Shown: positions 1 through 6,966 of the stretch, piece by piece
How the letters are laid out: every line of letters starts with the position of its first letter
How positions within the stretch are numbered: position 1 is the stretch's first letter
NCBI GenBank assembly: GCA_002449575.1
Contig: DJXC01000176.1
Span: 7,573 to 18,080, forward strand
DNA: 10,508 nt
Direction: 5' to 3'
Source: Ruminococcus sp. UBA7014
Lineage (GTDB): Bacteria > Bacillota > Clostridia > Oscillospirales > Ruminococcaceae
The notes under the pieces: generated by a model
Database searches by the model: none
Seen by the model: the letters and a program-made list of their open reading frames with translations, nothing else
What the model was told of the DNA's origin: nothing
Position numbers and translations under genes: made by a program

Positions 1-26
1 TTGATTTGCTTTTTTTCATTTGCCAT
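1..26 (-). CDS. Start of a further operon gene, truncated by the window edge
   Basis: Only the first codons are visible. From the ATG at 26..24 the reading is MANEKKQI, then it leaves the window. A ribosome binding site AAAGGAG at 46..40 overlaps the last codons of the DUF5696 gene, whose TGA stop is at 37..35, so the two genes are coupled and probably in one operon. The spacing of about 13 nt is slightly long. A second ATG at 19..17 in another frame (MKKSKS...) is possible but lies about 20 nt from the site, so I prefer 26. The product cannot be identified from eight residues. The lysine-rich N-terminus would suit a membrane protein or a cytoplasmic protein equally. Confidence 0.5.
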
Positions 27-34
27 TTGTCGGC

Positions 35-2848
35 TCACGCTCCTTTCTCGGCATTCGCCAGTTTATAGACAACGCCGTTCGCTGTAATGGATTTTTCTGC
101 ATAATCAACAGTCACCTGTGTACCGTCTTCGTAAGTTGTCACAGAAATATCACCATCACGAACATAGTCAGTCATAACTTTGTCACTGACTTTTGAGAGA
201 ATTTCTGCGGCAAGCTTGTATTCCTGTGCAGCTGTGTCTGTCCAGAAAGCATAGTTTGAATAATAATAGCTGTCCAGAAGTGTGTCTTTCAGGTCATTTG
301 CTTCTGCATAAATCATGTCATATGCCGGGTTACAGCCTGTTGCAACGGCAGTCAGGAAAGAGGCAGTACTGTCTGCACTTGCATTGATTGCTGTGCTTGA
401 ATAGGGAATGATTCCATGCATGACAAGCTGATAAAACGGAATTTCTTCATCAAAGACATCAAAACCGCTTGCATGAAGAGGCACATCCGAAATCTTGTCA
501 GCATATGGAAAAGCATAGGCTGCACAGGTATCTGCCAGCAGTGAAAGTCCGGAATCCTGTATGCTCTGGTAAGAAGTCTGTAACGCTGTGACAGTATCAT
601 CACGGGACATATTCTGCTTTCCATAATCGCCCCAGATGGTAGAAGTCATTTCTCCCAGAGAAACCCCGTTCAGCTTGCGCTTGGAATAATTGTTTGCAAG
701 CTTCTGATACAGGTCTGTAAATACCCCCGGAGAAAGCAGAGATTTTGTCTTGACATTTGTATTCTGTACCCCATAAGAAAGATTATAGGTCATCTGACGG
801 GAATAGGAATTTGAAATCCGGATAGTCGTATCACGGAAAGTATAATAACCATTTCCGGAATCAAATGTCTTATTATTTACAGACGGATAAAAATCATAAT
901 TTTTTTCGTCCAGATATTTTACAAGCTTGTTGAAAGCTGCTGCACCGCCCAGTGTTCCGGATGGCTTCGACTGATAGTCTACTTTTCCGGAAATACCGTC
1001 ATTTGTCCAGTTATTATAGATAATTGCCATATCTGCTACACCGAGTCCGGAGAGTTCTGCAATAATTTGTTCTGCTTCGGAATAGCTTGTCATAGAAGTT
1101 TTCATTGTCACCGGAATACCCAGTACAGAACGGGATTTCATTGTACCCCCATATAAGTCAAGATAAAGCTGGGTGGAATCTGCTTCTGCTTTTTTAACAA
1201 CGCCACCATCATTCAGAAGATAATTCCGGTAAACTTCTGCAATGTTGGAATAACTTGCATTTTTATCTGCAATCGGATAATATCTTAGCTTAATCGTATC
1301 TGTCTTGATGCCACCGTCTTCAAATACAGTCAGATTGCCATAGTCTCCGGACATGGTGTAAGTATCTGAACCACGCAGCTGAAACGTAAAATTACAGGTA
1401 TTGAAACTGCTCAGAGACTGTCCGCTGACACTTGCATTCAAGGCAACATTGCCGTCACCTTCTTCAATGATAACAGCCATTGCATTATCTTTCTTGACAA
1501 TGCCATAAACAGGCATCAGAATTTCTTCTGTTACAGCCGGTTTTGTTGTCGGGACATTAGTAATATCACGGCCGTATACTCTTTGAGAATAGCTCTTTGT
1601 CGTTTCTTTTCCGTTATTGAACCGAATCAGAGAACCGCATCCGTCCGGAATGACAAAATAGCCGTTTTCTTCGCCTTCGCCTGCGCCAAGTGCGCCCAGC
1701 AGTGTCAGTTGTGTGGCAACCAGTCCTTTTTCTGTCATAGTTTCTTTAATATCAGCACACTTAACAGTAACAGACATATAATCTTCTTCCAGTTCATAAG
1801 CAACTGGAATCGTAATGCCACATTTTTCAAATTCATAATTAATCGTAATGCCCTTATCAGTTTCTTTAAAATCCAGTTCAGCCGCATTACGGGAGCGGAG
1901 GTTTGTTGTTCCACGGCTGTTGCTGTCTCCGTAAGTCAGCACAACAGAAGACTGTAAATCAGTTACAACAAGTGGTGTTGCTGTTGCATCACGGTTTGCT
2001 GTTGGTGGTGATGACCACCATGTATAGCCGTTTTTCTTGTTTTCCAGACCAATCAGACCAGTATCTTCATCAAAATACATCATCAGATTGTCATTTTCTG
2101 CCACTGTCTTGACACACACACGAACCTGTGTTTTATTGCCGTCCAGCACTGCCCAGCGTGTCTTGTCTTCATTCTGATAAAGTGTTGTTTCTCCGGCACT
2201 CCAGACATTCTGCATTTCTGCACGGACAGATTTATAATCCGTACTGTAAAGTTCCAGTGTGTTTTCATCTTTTGTCAGAAATAAATATTCACTGTCCAGT
2301 GTGGAAACTCTGTAGCGGATTTTTATTACACTTTTCTGGTCAGCATCCAGAACGACAAGATAATTTCCGGCTTCACTGTAATAAATATATTGTTCTTTAT
2401 CATGTGCAATTTCTTCGAGTTCAGCTGCCATTTTTCCGGTTACAGTATCAATCAGTGCAAGTTCTGCATGTTTCAGATGTTTTTCTGTATCTTTAACAGC
2501 ATCTTTCAGGGTATCTTCATCAGTATATTTTTTCTTTAAATCTGCTTCAATTTTATCTTTATAATCTTCTTCACGGAGATAGACTTCATAGCCGTCTGTT
2601 TCGCCGAGTGATTTCAGATAGGTTCTGACCTCATCCGGTGTGCAGTCGAATTCTTCTTCTTCCTCTTCGACAGAGATGGTTTCTTCTGAAAGTGCTGCAT
2701 CTTCTTCGGAAACAATTTCTTCTGCTGCGGCAGCATCTTCTGCCGGGATTTCTGCATCTTCAGCGGATACTACTGCTGAACCGGCAGAACAAATCAAAGC
2801 CATAGAAAGCAGGCAAGCCAGAATATTTTTTAATTTCAATAATTTCAT
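35..2848 (-). CDS. Secreted DUF5696-type protein, glycosidase-like fold
   Basis: This is a 937-aa exported protein of the DUF5696 type, common in sugar ABC loci of Firmicutes; no activity has been assigned to the family to my knowledge. Residues 1-29 form a signal peptide (lysines, hydrophobic core, probable cleavage after VVSA). Residues 30-66 are an acidic, Glu/Ala-rich low-complexity linker, followed by a charged helical region to about 150. Residues about 255-525 are beta-rich and include the motif GYFVIPDGCGSLIRFNNGK (396-414), typical of sugar-enzyme beta-sandwiches. Residues about 560-890 look like an alpha/beta barrel with acidic residues in strand-like contexts (D617, E733 in GVSLGEMTS, D741 in IWGDYG, D773). 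The C-terminus (about 900-930) is a beta hairpin. There is no lipobox: the Cys in ALIC lacks a small residue at -1. The start is ATG 2848, because AGGTG at 2862..2858 is correctly spaced from it; a GTG at 2860 lies inside that site. A hydrolase role is inference from the apparent fold and context. Confidence 0.7.
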   Translation of the reverse strand: MKLLKLKNILACLLSMALICSAGSAVVSAEDAEIPAEDAAAAEEIVSEEDAALSEETISVEEEEEEFDCTPDEVRTYLKSLGETDGYEVYLREEDYKDKIEADLKKKYTDEDTLKDAVKDTEKHLKHAELALIDTVTGKMAAELEEIAHDKEQYIYYSEAGNYLVVLDADQKSVIKIRYRVSTLDSEYLFLTKDENTLELYSTDYKSVRAEMQNVWSAGETTLYQNEDKTRWAVLDGNKTQVRVCVKTVAENDNLMMYFDEDTGLIGLENKKNGYTWWSSPPTANRDATATPLVVTDLQSSVVLTYGDSNSRGTTNLRSRNAAELDFKETDKGITINYEFEKCGITIPVAYELEEDYMSVTVKCADIKETMTEKGLVATQLTLLGALGAGEGEENGYFVIPDGCGSLIRFNNGKETTKSYSQRVYGRDITNVPTTKPAVTEEILMPVYGIVKKDNAMAVIIEEGDGNVALNASVSGQSLSSFNTCNFTFQLRGSDTYTMSGDYGNLTVFEDGGIKTDTIKLRYYPIADKNASYSNIAEVYRNYLLNDGGVVKKAEADSTQLYLDLYGGTMKSRSVLGIPVTMKTSMTSYSEAEQIIAELSGLGVADMAIIYNNWTNDGISGKVDYQSKPSGTLGGAAAFNKLVKYLDEKNYDFYPSVNNKTFDSGNGYYTFRDTTIRISNSYSRQMTYNLSYGVQNTNVKTKSLLSPGVFTDLYQKLANNYSKRKLNGVSLGEMTSTIWGDYGKQNMSRDDTVTALQTSYQSIQDSGLSLLADTCAAYAFPYADKISDVPLHASGFDVFDEEIPFYQLVMHGIIPYSSTAINASADSTASFLTAVATGCNPAYDMIYAEANDLKDTLLDSYYYSNYAFWTDTAAQEYKLAAEILSKVSDKVMTDYVRDGDISVTTYEDGTQVTVDYAEKSITANGVVYKLANAEKGA

Positions 2849-2857
2849 GATTCTTTT

Positions 2858-2863
2858 CACCTA
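2858..2863 (-). promoter_or_regulatory. Ribosome binding site fixing the DUF5696 start
   Basis: TAGGTG combines the TAG stop of the Yip1-family gene with an AGGTG Shine-Dalgarno core, 9 nt before ATG 2848. The GTG at 2860 that would extend the protein by four residues lies within this site, so it is unlikely to be the start. Confidence 0.6.
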
Positions 2864-3490
2864 CACTTTCAGACGGTATGCAATTTCGGTATAAATCGAA
2901 TATGCAAAGACATACACCTGCTGGAACAGCGACAACAGCAATACCAGCAGAAACAGCATAATCAGCATGGCGCAGACTGTCAGCAGAATTGCACCGATTG
3001 TTTTCAGAAAGGAATACTGATGTACAGACTTAATTGCCGAAAATAACAGCACTCCTGTCCACAGCAAGCCGATAATATGCACAGCATCAATGAAAACAGC
3101 CTCATCACGAATCAGAAAGTGAGAAAGAAACACTTCAATATAAATGCTTGCCACATAAGGAATCATCGCATAGGCACTGTAAATAAAGATATTCTTCATT
3201 GTGCCTTCGCCTTCCAGCAGCGTACAGATTGACCAGTTGCCAACTACCCATGTACAGAATAAAATAATCGTCTGGACAATATAGGGAATAATATTGAACA
3301 TTTTATCGGATTCGACATAGAACTGAAAGCCGTATAATCTGCTATAGAAAATCGAGGCAACGAACCACAGCAGGATAATAATCACAGAATATTTCATAGA
3401 CCCGGCTTTCTTCCAGCGCATGTCCTCGAAACCTTCCATCGGGTGCGTCACTGCATGTTTGACCCATTGCTTGTTGGTTAAATCCATCAT
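2861..3490 (-). CDS. Yip1-family integral membrane protein
   Basis: This is a 209-aa polytopic membrane protein. A short cytoplasmic-looking N-terminus (HPMEGFEDMRWKKAGS) precedes five hydrophobic segments at about 33-50, 66-85, 101-122, 134-153 and 163-190. The segment after helix two (GNWSICTLLEGEGTMKNIF, then AYAMIPY) matches the small-residue and Pro pattern typical of the bacterial Yip1 family. The bacterial members have no firm function; the name comes from eukaryotic Rab-interacting proteins and should not be read as a trafficking role. Its ribosome binding site (GGAGGAGG) is inside the last codons of the NHL gene, and its TAG stop is part of the site for the next gene, so it is tightly coupled to both exported neighbours. 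It may act as a membrane partner for them. A second in-frame ATG follows at once (3487), so the start is uncertain by one codon. Confidence 0.75.
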   Translation of the reverse strand: MMDLTNKQWVKHAVTHPMEGFEDMRWKKAGSMKYSVIIILLWFVASIFYSRLYGFQFYVESDKMFNIIPYIVQTIILFCTWVVGNWSICTLLEGEGTMKNIFIYSAYAMIPYVASIYIEVFLSHFLIRDEAVFIDAVHIIGLLWTGVLLFSAIKSVHQYSFLKTIGAILLTVCAMLIMLFLLVLLLSLFQQVYVFAYSIYTEIAYRLKV

Positions 3491-3495
3491 AACGC

Positions 3496-5025
3496 TTATT
3501 CACCCTCCTCCTGACGTTTTCTTTCATCTGTGCGTGTAATGTCATATTCCAGATTTGGCTTGTAATGCTTTTTCAGATAAATTCTAAGAGCGATAATCGC
3601 AATGATGCATAAAATGACAACGATTGTGACACCCTTGATATGTTCTGTCAGCCATTCTGTCCGGTAGCCCTCGAACGCTCTGTTATAGCGATAAGGGGAG
3701 TCCGCAAGTTTGGCATATTTCATAGAACCGGCATAGTCGCCCTTTACTAACAAAGCTGCTGAAATTCCCAGAAATGCCCGGCAATAGTTGCCGTCATACT
3801 GCAATACCTGATACCACGGGTCAAGTGCTTCTTCATAATAACCATCATTGTACAGAACAGTTGCTTCGTGAACAATTCTTCCGAAATCTGTTTCTTCAAA
3901 GATGGTGACTGTATTTTTTCTGGTATCCAGCACCAGAACATTATTGCCAATAGATTCCACAGCGGTAACTTCTGTAAAACCGCCCAACTGTTCGGACGAA
4001 CTGCCGAAGATAAACAGCAGATTTCCTTCTTTGTCATACTGGAAAATACGTCCGGAGGTTAAGTCCAGACAGTTGATATTTCCGTCATCAGAGATTTCAA
4101 TATCACAAATCATAGACTGATAATTCTTGTTTGTATTACTGTCATAGACGGATTCCATGTCGCCCCATGAAGTTTCCAGACCTGCAAACAGGTTTGCCCC
4201 TGCCGGATTCAGCTTCTTTACAGTATCTTTTTTCTGGGAAGTGGACTGTGTACAGGTGTAAATAAAACCTTCATCATCCAAATCAAAACTTGTAATACCA
4301 GACGGCACTGTTCTGGAAGTCCTCGAACGCATTTCATCTGTTGAAATCAGCTTCCAGAAATAATTTGCAATGACAGCAGAAGTTGCTTCTACTGTATTTG
4401 CGCCGTAATATCCCTGAAATTCGCCTTCACTGCTGAACATCGCCGCACCTGTTGTAATATTGCCCAGTACAATATAGATATTTCCGGCTTTATCAGCAAT
4501 CACCCTCTGCGGCATAAATGTCAGTTCCTGTGAAAATAAATCTGACTGCGGCTTGGTGATTTCCATCTCTACATTACAGTCATAGTCACATACCAGAACC
4601 CGTGAATTGCCATAATCTGCAATATAGACTAAATCCGTTTCGGGTGCAACGTAGATGCCTTCCGGCTGTTTCAGCGTTGTCTTGCTGCCATCTTTTCTTG
4701 TAAATTCTTCCATAATCAGCAAAGATTCTGTTAAGTCAGAATTGGTGACAACAATCCGGTTATTTTTAGAATCTGCAATGAAAAACTGGTTATAAGCATC
4801 TCTGAAAATATCACTCGGCTCAGAAAAATCGCCGATTCCCAAATCCTGACCGCTGACAGAACGGGTTGCAAGATAACCTGCCTGTGACGGAATCGCTTCT
4901 TCCCATCTGTCATAGTTATAGACATCATAATGCTCTTCGGCATGAACTGCCATGCCCAGCAGGGAAGAGGATGCCAGCAGTCCGGCAAGTACAGAGACTG
5001 CCATCTTTCTGAATTTTTTGCGCAT
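3496..5025 (-). CDS. Secreted NHL beta-propeller protein with TPR-like stalk and C-terminal membrane anchor
   Basis: This is a 509-aa protein. Residues 1-29 are a signal peptide (MRKKFRK, hydrophobic core, cleavage after VHA). Residues about 65-380 hold roughly six NHL-type blades, for example PSDIFRDAYNQFFIADSKNN (70-89), PEGIYVAPETDLVYIADYGN (121-140) and VLVLDTRKNTVTIFEE (363-378). Residues about 384-457 are paired helices with a TPR look (YNDGYYEEALDPWYQVL, then LLVKGDYAGSMKYAKLA). A single transmembrane helix at about 465-484 precedes a short basic tail. The expected topology is propeller outside, tail inside. NHL propellers usually bind proteins or glycans and are seldom enzymes, so a binding, scaffold or sensing role is inferred. 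The start ATG has a GGAGGGAG site that overlaps the TGA stop of the upstream permease. The gene sits between the permease genes and the Yip1-family gene, which ties it to the transporter. Confidence 0.8.
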   Translation of the reverse strand: MRKKFRKMAVSVLAGLLASSSLLGMAVHAEEHYDVYNYDRWEEAIPSQAGYLATRSVSGQDLGIGDFSEPSDIFRDAYNQFFIADSKNNRIVVTNSDLTESLLIMEEFTRKDGSKTTLKQPEGIYVAPETDLVYIADYGNSRVLVCDYDCNVEMEITKPQSDLFSQELTFMPQRVIADKAGNIYIVLGNITTGAAMFSSEGEFQGYYGANTVEATSAVIANYFWKLISTDEMRSRTSRTVPSGITSFDLDDEGFIYTCTQSTSQKKDTVKKLNPAGANLFAGLETSWGDMESVYDSNTNKNYQSMICDIEISDDGNINCLDLTSGRIFQYDKEGNLLFIFGSSSEQLGGFTEVTAVESIGNNVLVLDTRKNTVTIFEETDFGRIVHEATVLYNDGYYEEALDPWYQVLQYDGNYCRAFLGISAALLVKGDYAGSMKYAKLADSPYRYNRAFEGYRTEWLTEHIKGVTIVVILCIIAIIALRIYLKKHYKPNLEYDITRTDERKRQEEGE

Positions 5026-5036
5026 AATCTCCCTCC

Positions 5037-5969
5037 TCAGTCCTTGATGCCGGAATGTGCCATTGTTTCAATAACATTCTTCTGTGCCAGCATAAAAATC
5101 ACAATCGGTGGTACTAACATGAAAACGGCTGCTGCCATTGCCACACCTGCTCTTGCCAGTCCGGAACTTGCTGCCTGCTGTACGACAGTCGGCAATGTCT
5201 TAAGTGATTCTTTATAAACCAGTGTTCCGCCCTGAATGTTCCATGCTGCCTGAAATGCGAAAATAATCATGGTCATCAGTGCCGGTTTCTGGTTCGGCAT
5301 GACAATCCGCCAGCAGATAGTGAACATATTCGCACCGTCTACTTTTGCAGCTTCAATCATGGCATCCGGTACGGTTGTCATGGACTGCCGCATCAGGAAC
5401 AAACACATCGGAGAGGCAACTGACGGCAGAATCAATGCCCAGTAAGTGTTAATCATCCCCAGCCTTGCCATGACAATATACTGCATGATATAAATAACAT
5501 TACTCTGGTATAACAGAGAAGTAACGATTAATTTATTCATAAAATGATTGCCCGGAATTCTGCATTTCGCCAGTACAAATGCCGCCATGGAAGCAAATAC
5601 ACACTGTGCGACCGTCACACATATCGTAACAAATACACTGTTAAAAACATATCTCGAAAATGGTACCCACATGTCAGACAAAGTCTGGAACATATCCCGG
5701 AAATTATCAAGTGTCGGGTCAATGACATATAATTTCGGCGGAAAGACAAACAGTTCATGCACCGGCTTGATACTCATGATAATCGCCAGATAAATCGGCA
5801 GTGCCATGAATAACCCCAGTACTGTCAGAAAAACGAAAATGCCGACTGTTCCGCCGATTTTCTTTCCTGCCTGCTTGTTCGTTCCTTTTGATTTTTCAAT
5901 GCTGCCTGCCTGATATTTCTTGGGTACTTTTACTTCTTTTTTCTTTTCCTGAATATTTACTGCTGCCAT
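5037..5969 (-). CDS. Sugar ABC transporter permease, MalG/CUT1 type
   Basis: This 310-aa inner-membrane permease would be one of two subunits of a CUT1-class carbohydrate importer. A basic cytoplasmic N-terminus (about 1-38) precedes about six transmembrane helices, starting at about 41-66. The conserved EAA loop that contacts the ATPase is clear at 205-225: IEAAKVDGANMFTICWRIVM, followed by P. The C-terminus ends in SGIKD, a MalG-like ending. Length and layout are normal for the family. The ATG at 5969 has an AAGGAGGGGG site that overlaps the TAA stop of the first permease (5990..5988). The gene's own TGA at 5039..5037 overlaps the site of the NHL gene. The substrate cannot be read from the sequence; the context suggests an oligosaccharide. 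Confidence 0.93.
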   Translation of the reverse strand: MAAVNIQEKKKEVKVPKKYQAGSIEKSKGTNKQAGKKIGGTVGIFVFLTVLGLFMALPIYLAIIMSIKPVHELFVFPPKLYVIDPTLDNFRDMFQTLSDMWVPFSRYVFNSVFVTICVTVAQCVFASMAAFVLAKCRIPGNHFMNKLIVTSLLYQSNVIYIMQYIVMARLGMINTYWALILPSVASPMCLFLMRQSMTTVPDAMIEAAKVDGANMFTICWRIVMPNQKPALMTMIIFAFQAAWNIQGGTLVYKESLKTLPTVVQQAASSGLARAGVAMAAAVFMLVPPIVIFMLAQKNVIETMAHSGIKD

Positions 5970-5987
5970 AAAGAAAAGTCCCCCTCC

Positions 5988-6941
5988 TTAGTCCATAAAG
6001 TTACTCAGCAGTTTGCTGATGAGCTTGTTGCAGACAAGCATTGCAATAAATAATACCATACAGATTGCAGATGCATAACCCATTTCATAACGTACCCAGC
6101 CATAGTCATAGGCATGTGTCATAATCGTATGGGCTTTATAATCCGTACTCGGAAAGCCGACCAGACTCTGTGAAACTGTTCCGGCTGTAAATGAGCTGAC
6201 AATCTGCATGACTGCTGCAAACATGAGCTGAGGTCCCATTGACGGAATTGTAATATAAATTAATTCCTGCCATCTGTTCTTGATGCCTTCAATCGCACCG
6301 GCTTCGTATTGTGAACGGTCAATGTTCTGGAATCCGGCTCGGAGTGCCAGAAATCCTGCCCCCAGAGAAATCCATAACTGTACCACAATCACAACGCCCA
6401 GAACATAGGAACTGTCTGTCAGCCACTGCACCGGAGCTGTCACAAGTCCTAAATTCAATAATACAGAATTTAAATATCCGTAAGAGTCGCCAGAAAAAAT
6501 CAACTGCCATACTGTATAAACATTTGCCATAGAAGGCGCATAAAATATCAGCGTGAAAATCGTTTTCAGCTTTGGATGCAGTTCATTAATCAGCCATGCC
6601 AGCAAAAAACATAATACATAGCTTAATGGACCTGTAAACAGGGCAAATACTAACGTGACCCTGATAGACTGAATGAAGATACTGTCATTCAGAAACAGTG
6701 TGGTGTAATTTGACAAGCCGATAAACTTCGGCAACTGTACCATATCAAAATCTGTAAATCCCATCGGAAGCGACATGACAACCGGTACTATCGTAAAGAT
6801 GAAAAATACCAGCATAAAAGGCAGCATCATGAAATAACATTCTTTGTTCTGCTTGATTTGCAGCCATAACAGCCGGCGTTCTTCCTGTTTGCTGCGCTTG
6901 CCGATTTCGGAATGTTTCAGAGTCTTTTGATTAGATTCCAA
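5988..6941 (-). CDS. Sugar ABC transporter permease, MalF/CUT1 type
   Basis: This 317-aa permease is the partner of the MalG-type subunit. A charged N-terminus (1-34) is followed by about six transmembrane helices, the first at about 36-58 (FMMLPFMLVFFIFTIVPVV). The EAA loop is at 212-233 (YEAGAIEGIKNRWQELIYI, then TIP), with Gly in place of the second Ala of EAA. I start it at TTG 6941: AAGGAGG at 6956..6950 lies 8 nt upstream, right after the TAA stop of the solute-binding protein gene. An in-frame ATG at 7085 would add 48 residues, but that extension overlaps the solute-binding protein gene, is not hydrophobic, and would place translation initiation inside it. No ATPase gene is visible, so a shared MsmX-type ATPase elsewhere probably energises the pair. 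Confidence 0.9.
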   Translation of the reverse strand: MESNQKTLKHSEIGKRSKQEERRLLWLQIKQNKECYFMMLPFMLVFFIFTIVPVVMSLPMGFTDFDMVQLPKFIGLSNYTTLFLNDSIFIQSIRVTLVFALFTGPLSYVLCFLLAWLINELHPKLKTIFTLIFYAPSMANVYTVWQLIFSGDSYGYLNSVLLNLGLVTAPVQWLTDSSYVLGVVIVVQLWISLGAGFLALRAGFQNIDRSQYEAGAIEGIKNRWQELIYITIPSMGPQLMFAAVMQIVSSFTAGTVSQSLVGFPSTDYKAHTIMTHAYDYGWVRYEMGYASAICMVLFIAMLVCNKLISKLLSNFMD

Positions 6942-6949
6942 ATCCGTTT

Positions 6950-6956
6950 CCTCCTT
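6950..6956 (-). promoter_or_regulatory. Ribosome binding site fixing a TTG start for the first permease
   Basis: AAGGAGG is followed after 8 nt by TTG 6941..6939. No ATG or GTG in the frame is correctly placed relative to it, so the permease very probably starts at TTG. Confidence 0.8.
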
Positions 6957-6966
6957 GCTTTCAAAA

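Noticed and set aside
1583..2496. Plus-strand open frames of about 70-124 residues
   Set aside because: They oppose the continuous DUF5696 coding frame, have no ribosome sites and show no recognisable domains.
2764..2800. Possible lipobox (ALIC) in the DUF5696 signal peptide
   Set aside because: The residue before Cys is Ile, not Gly, Ala or Ser, and a better signal peptidase I site (VVSA) follows.
2640..2894. Plus-strand Ser/Ala-rich open frame of 84 residues
   Set aside because: It is the antisense of the Glu/Ala-rich linker and signal peptide of the DUF5696 gene; the serine runs come from TCT/TCC on the complement of GAA codons, and there is no ribosome site.
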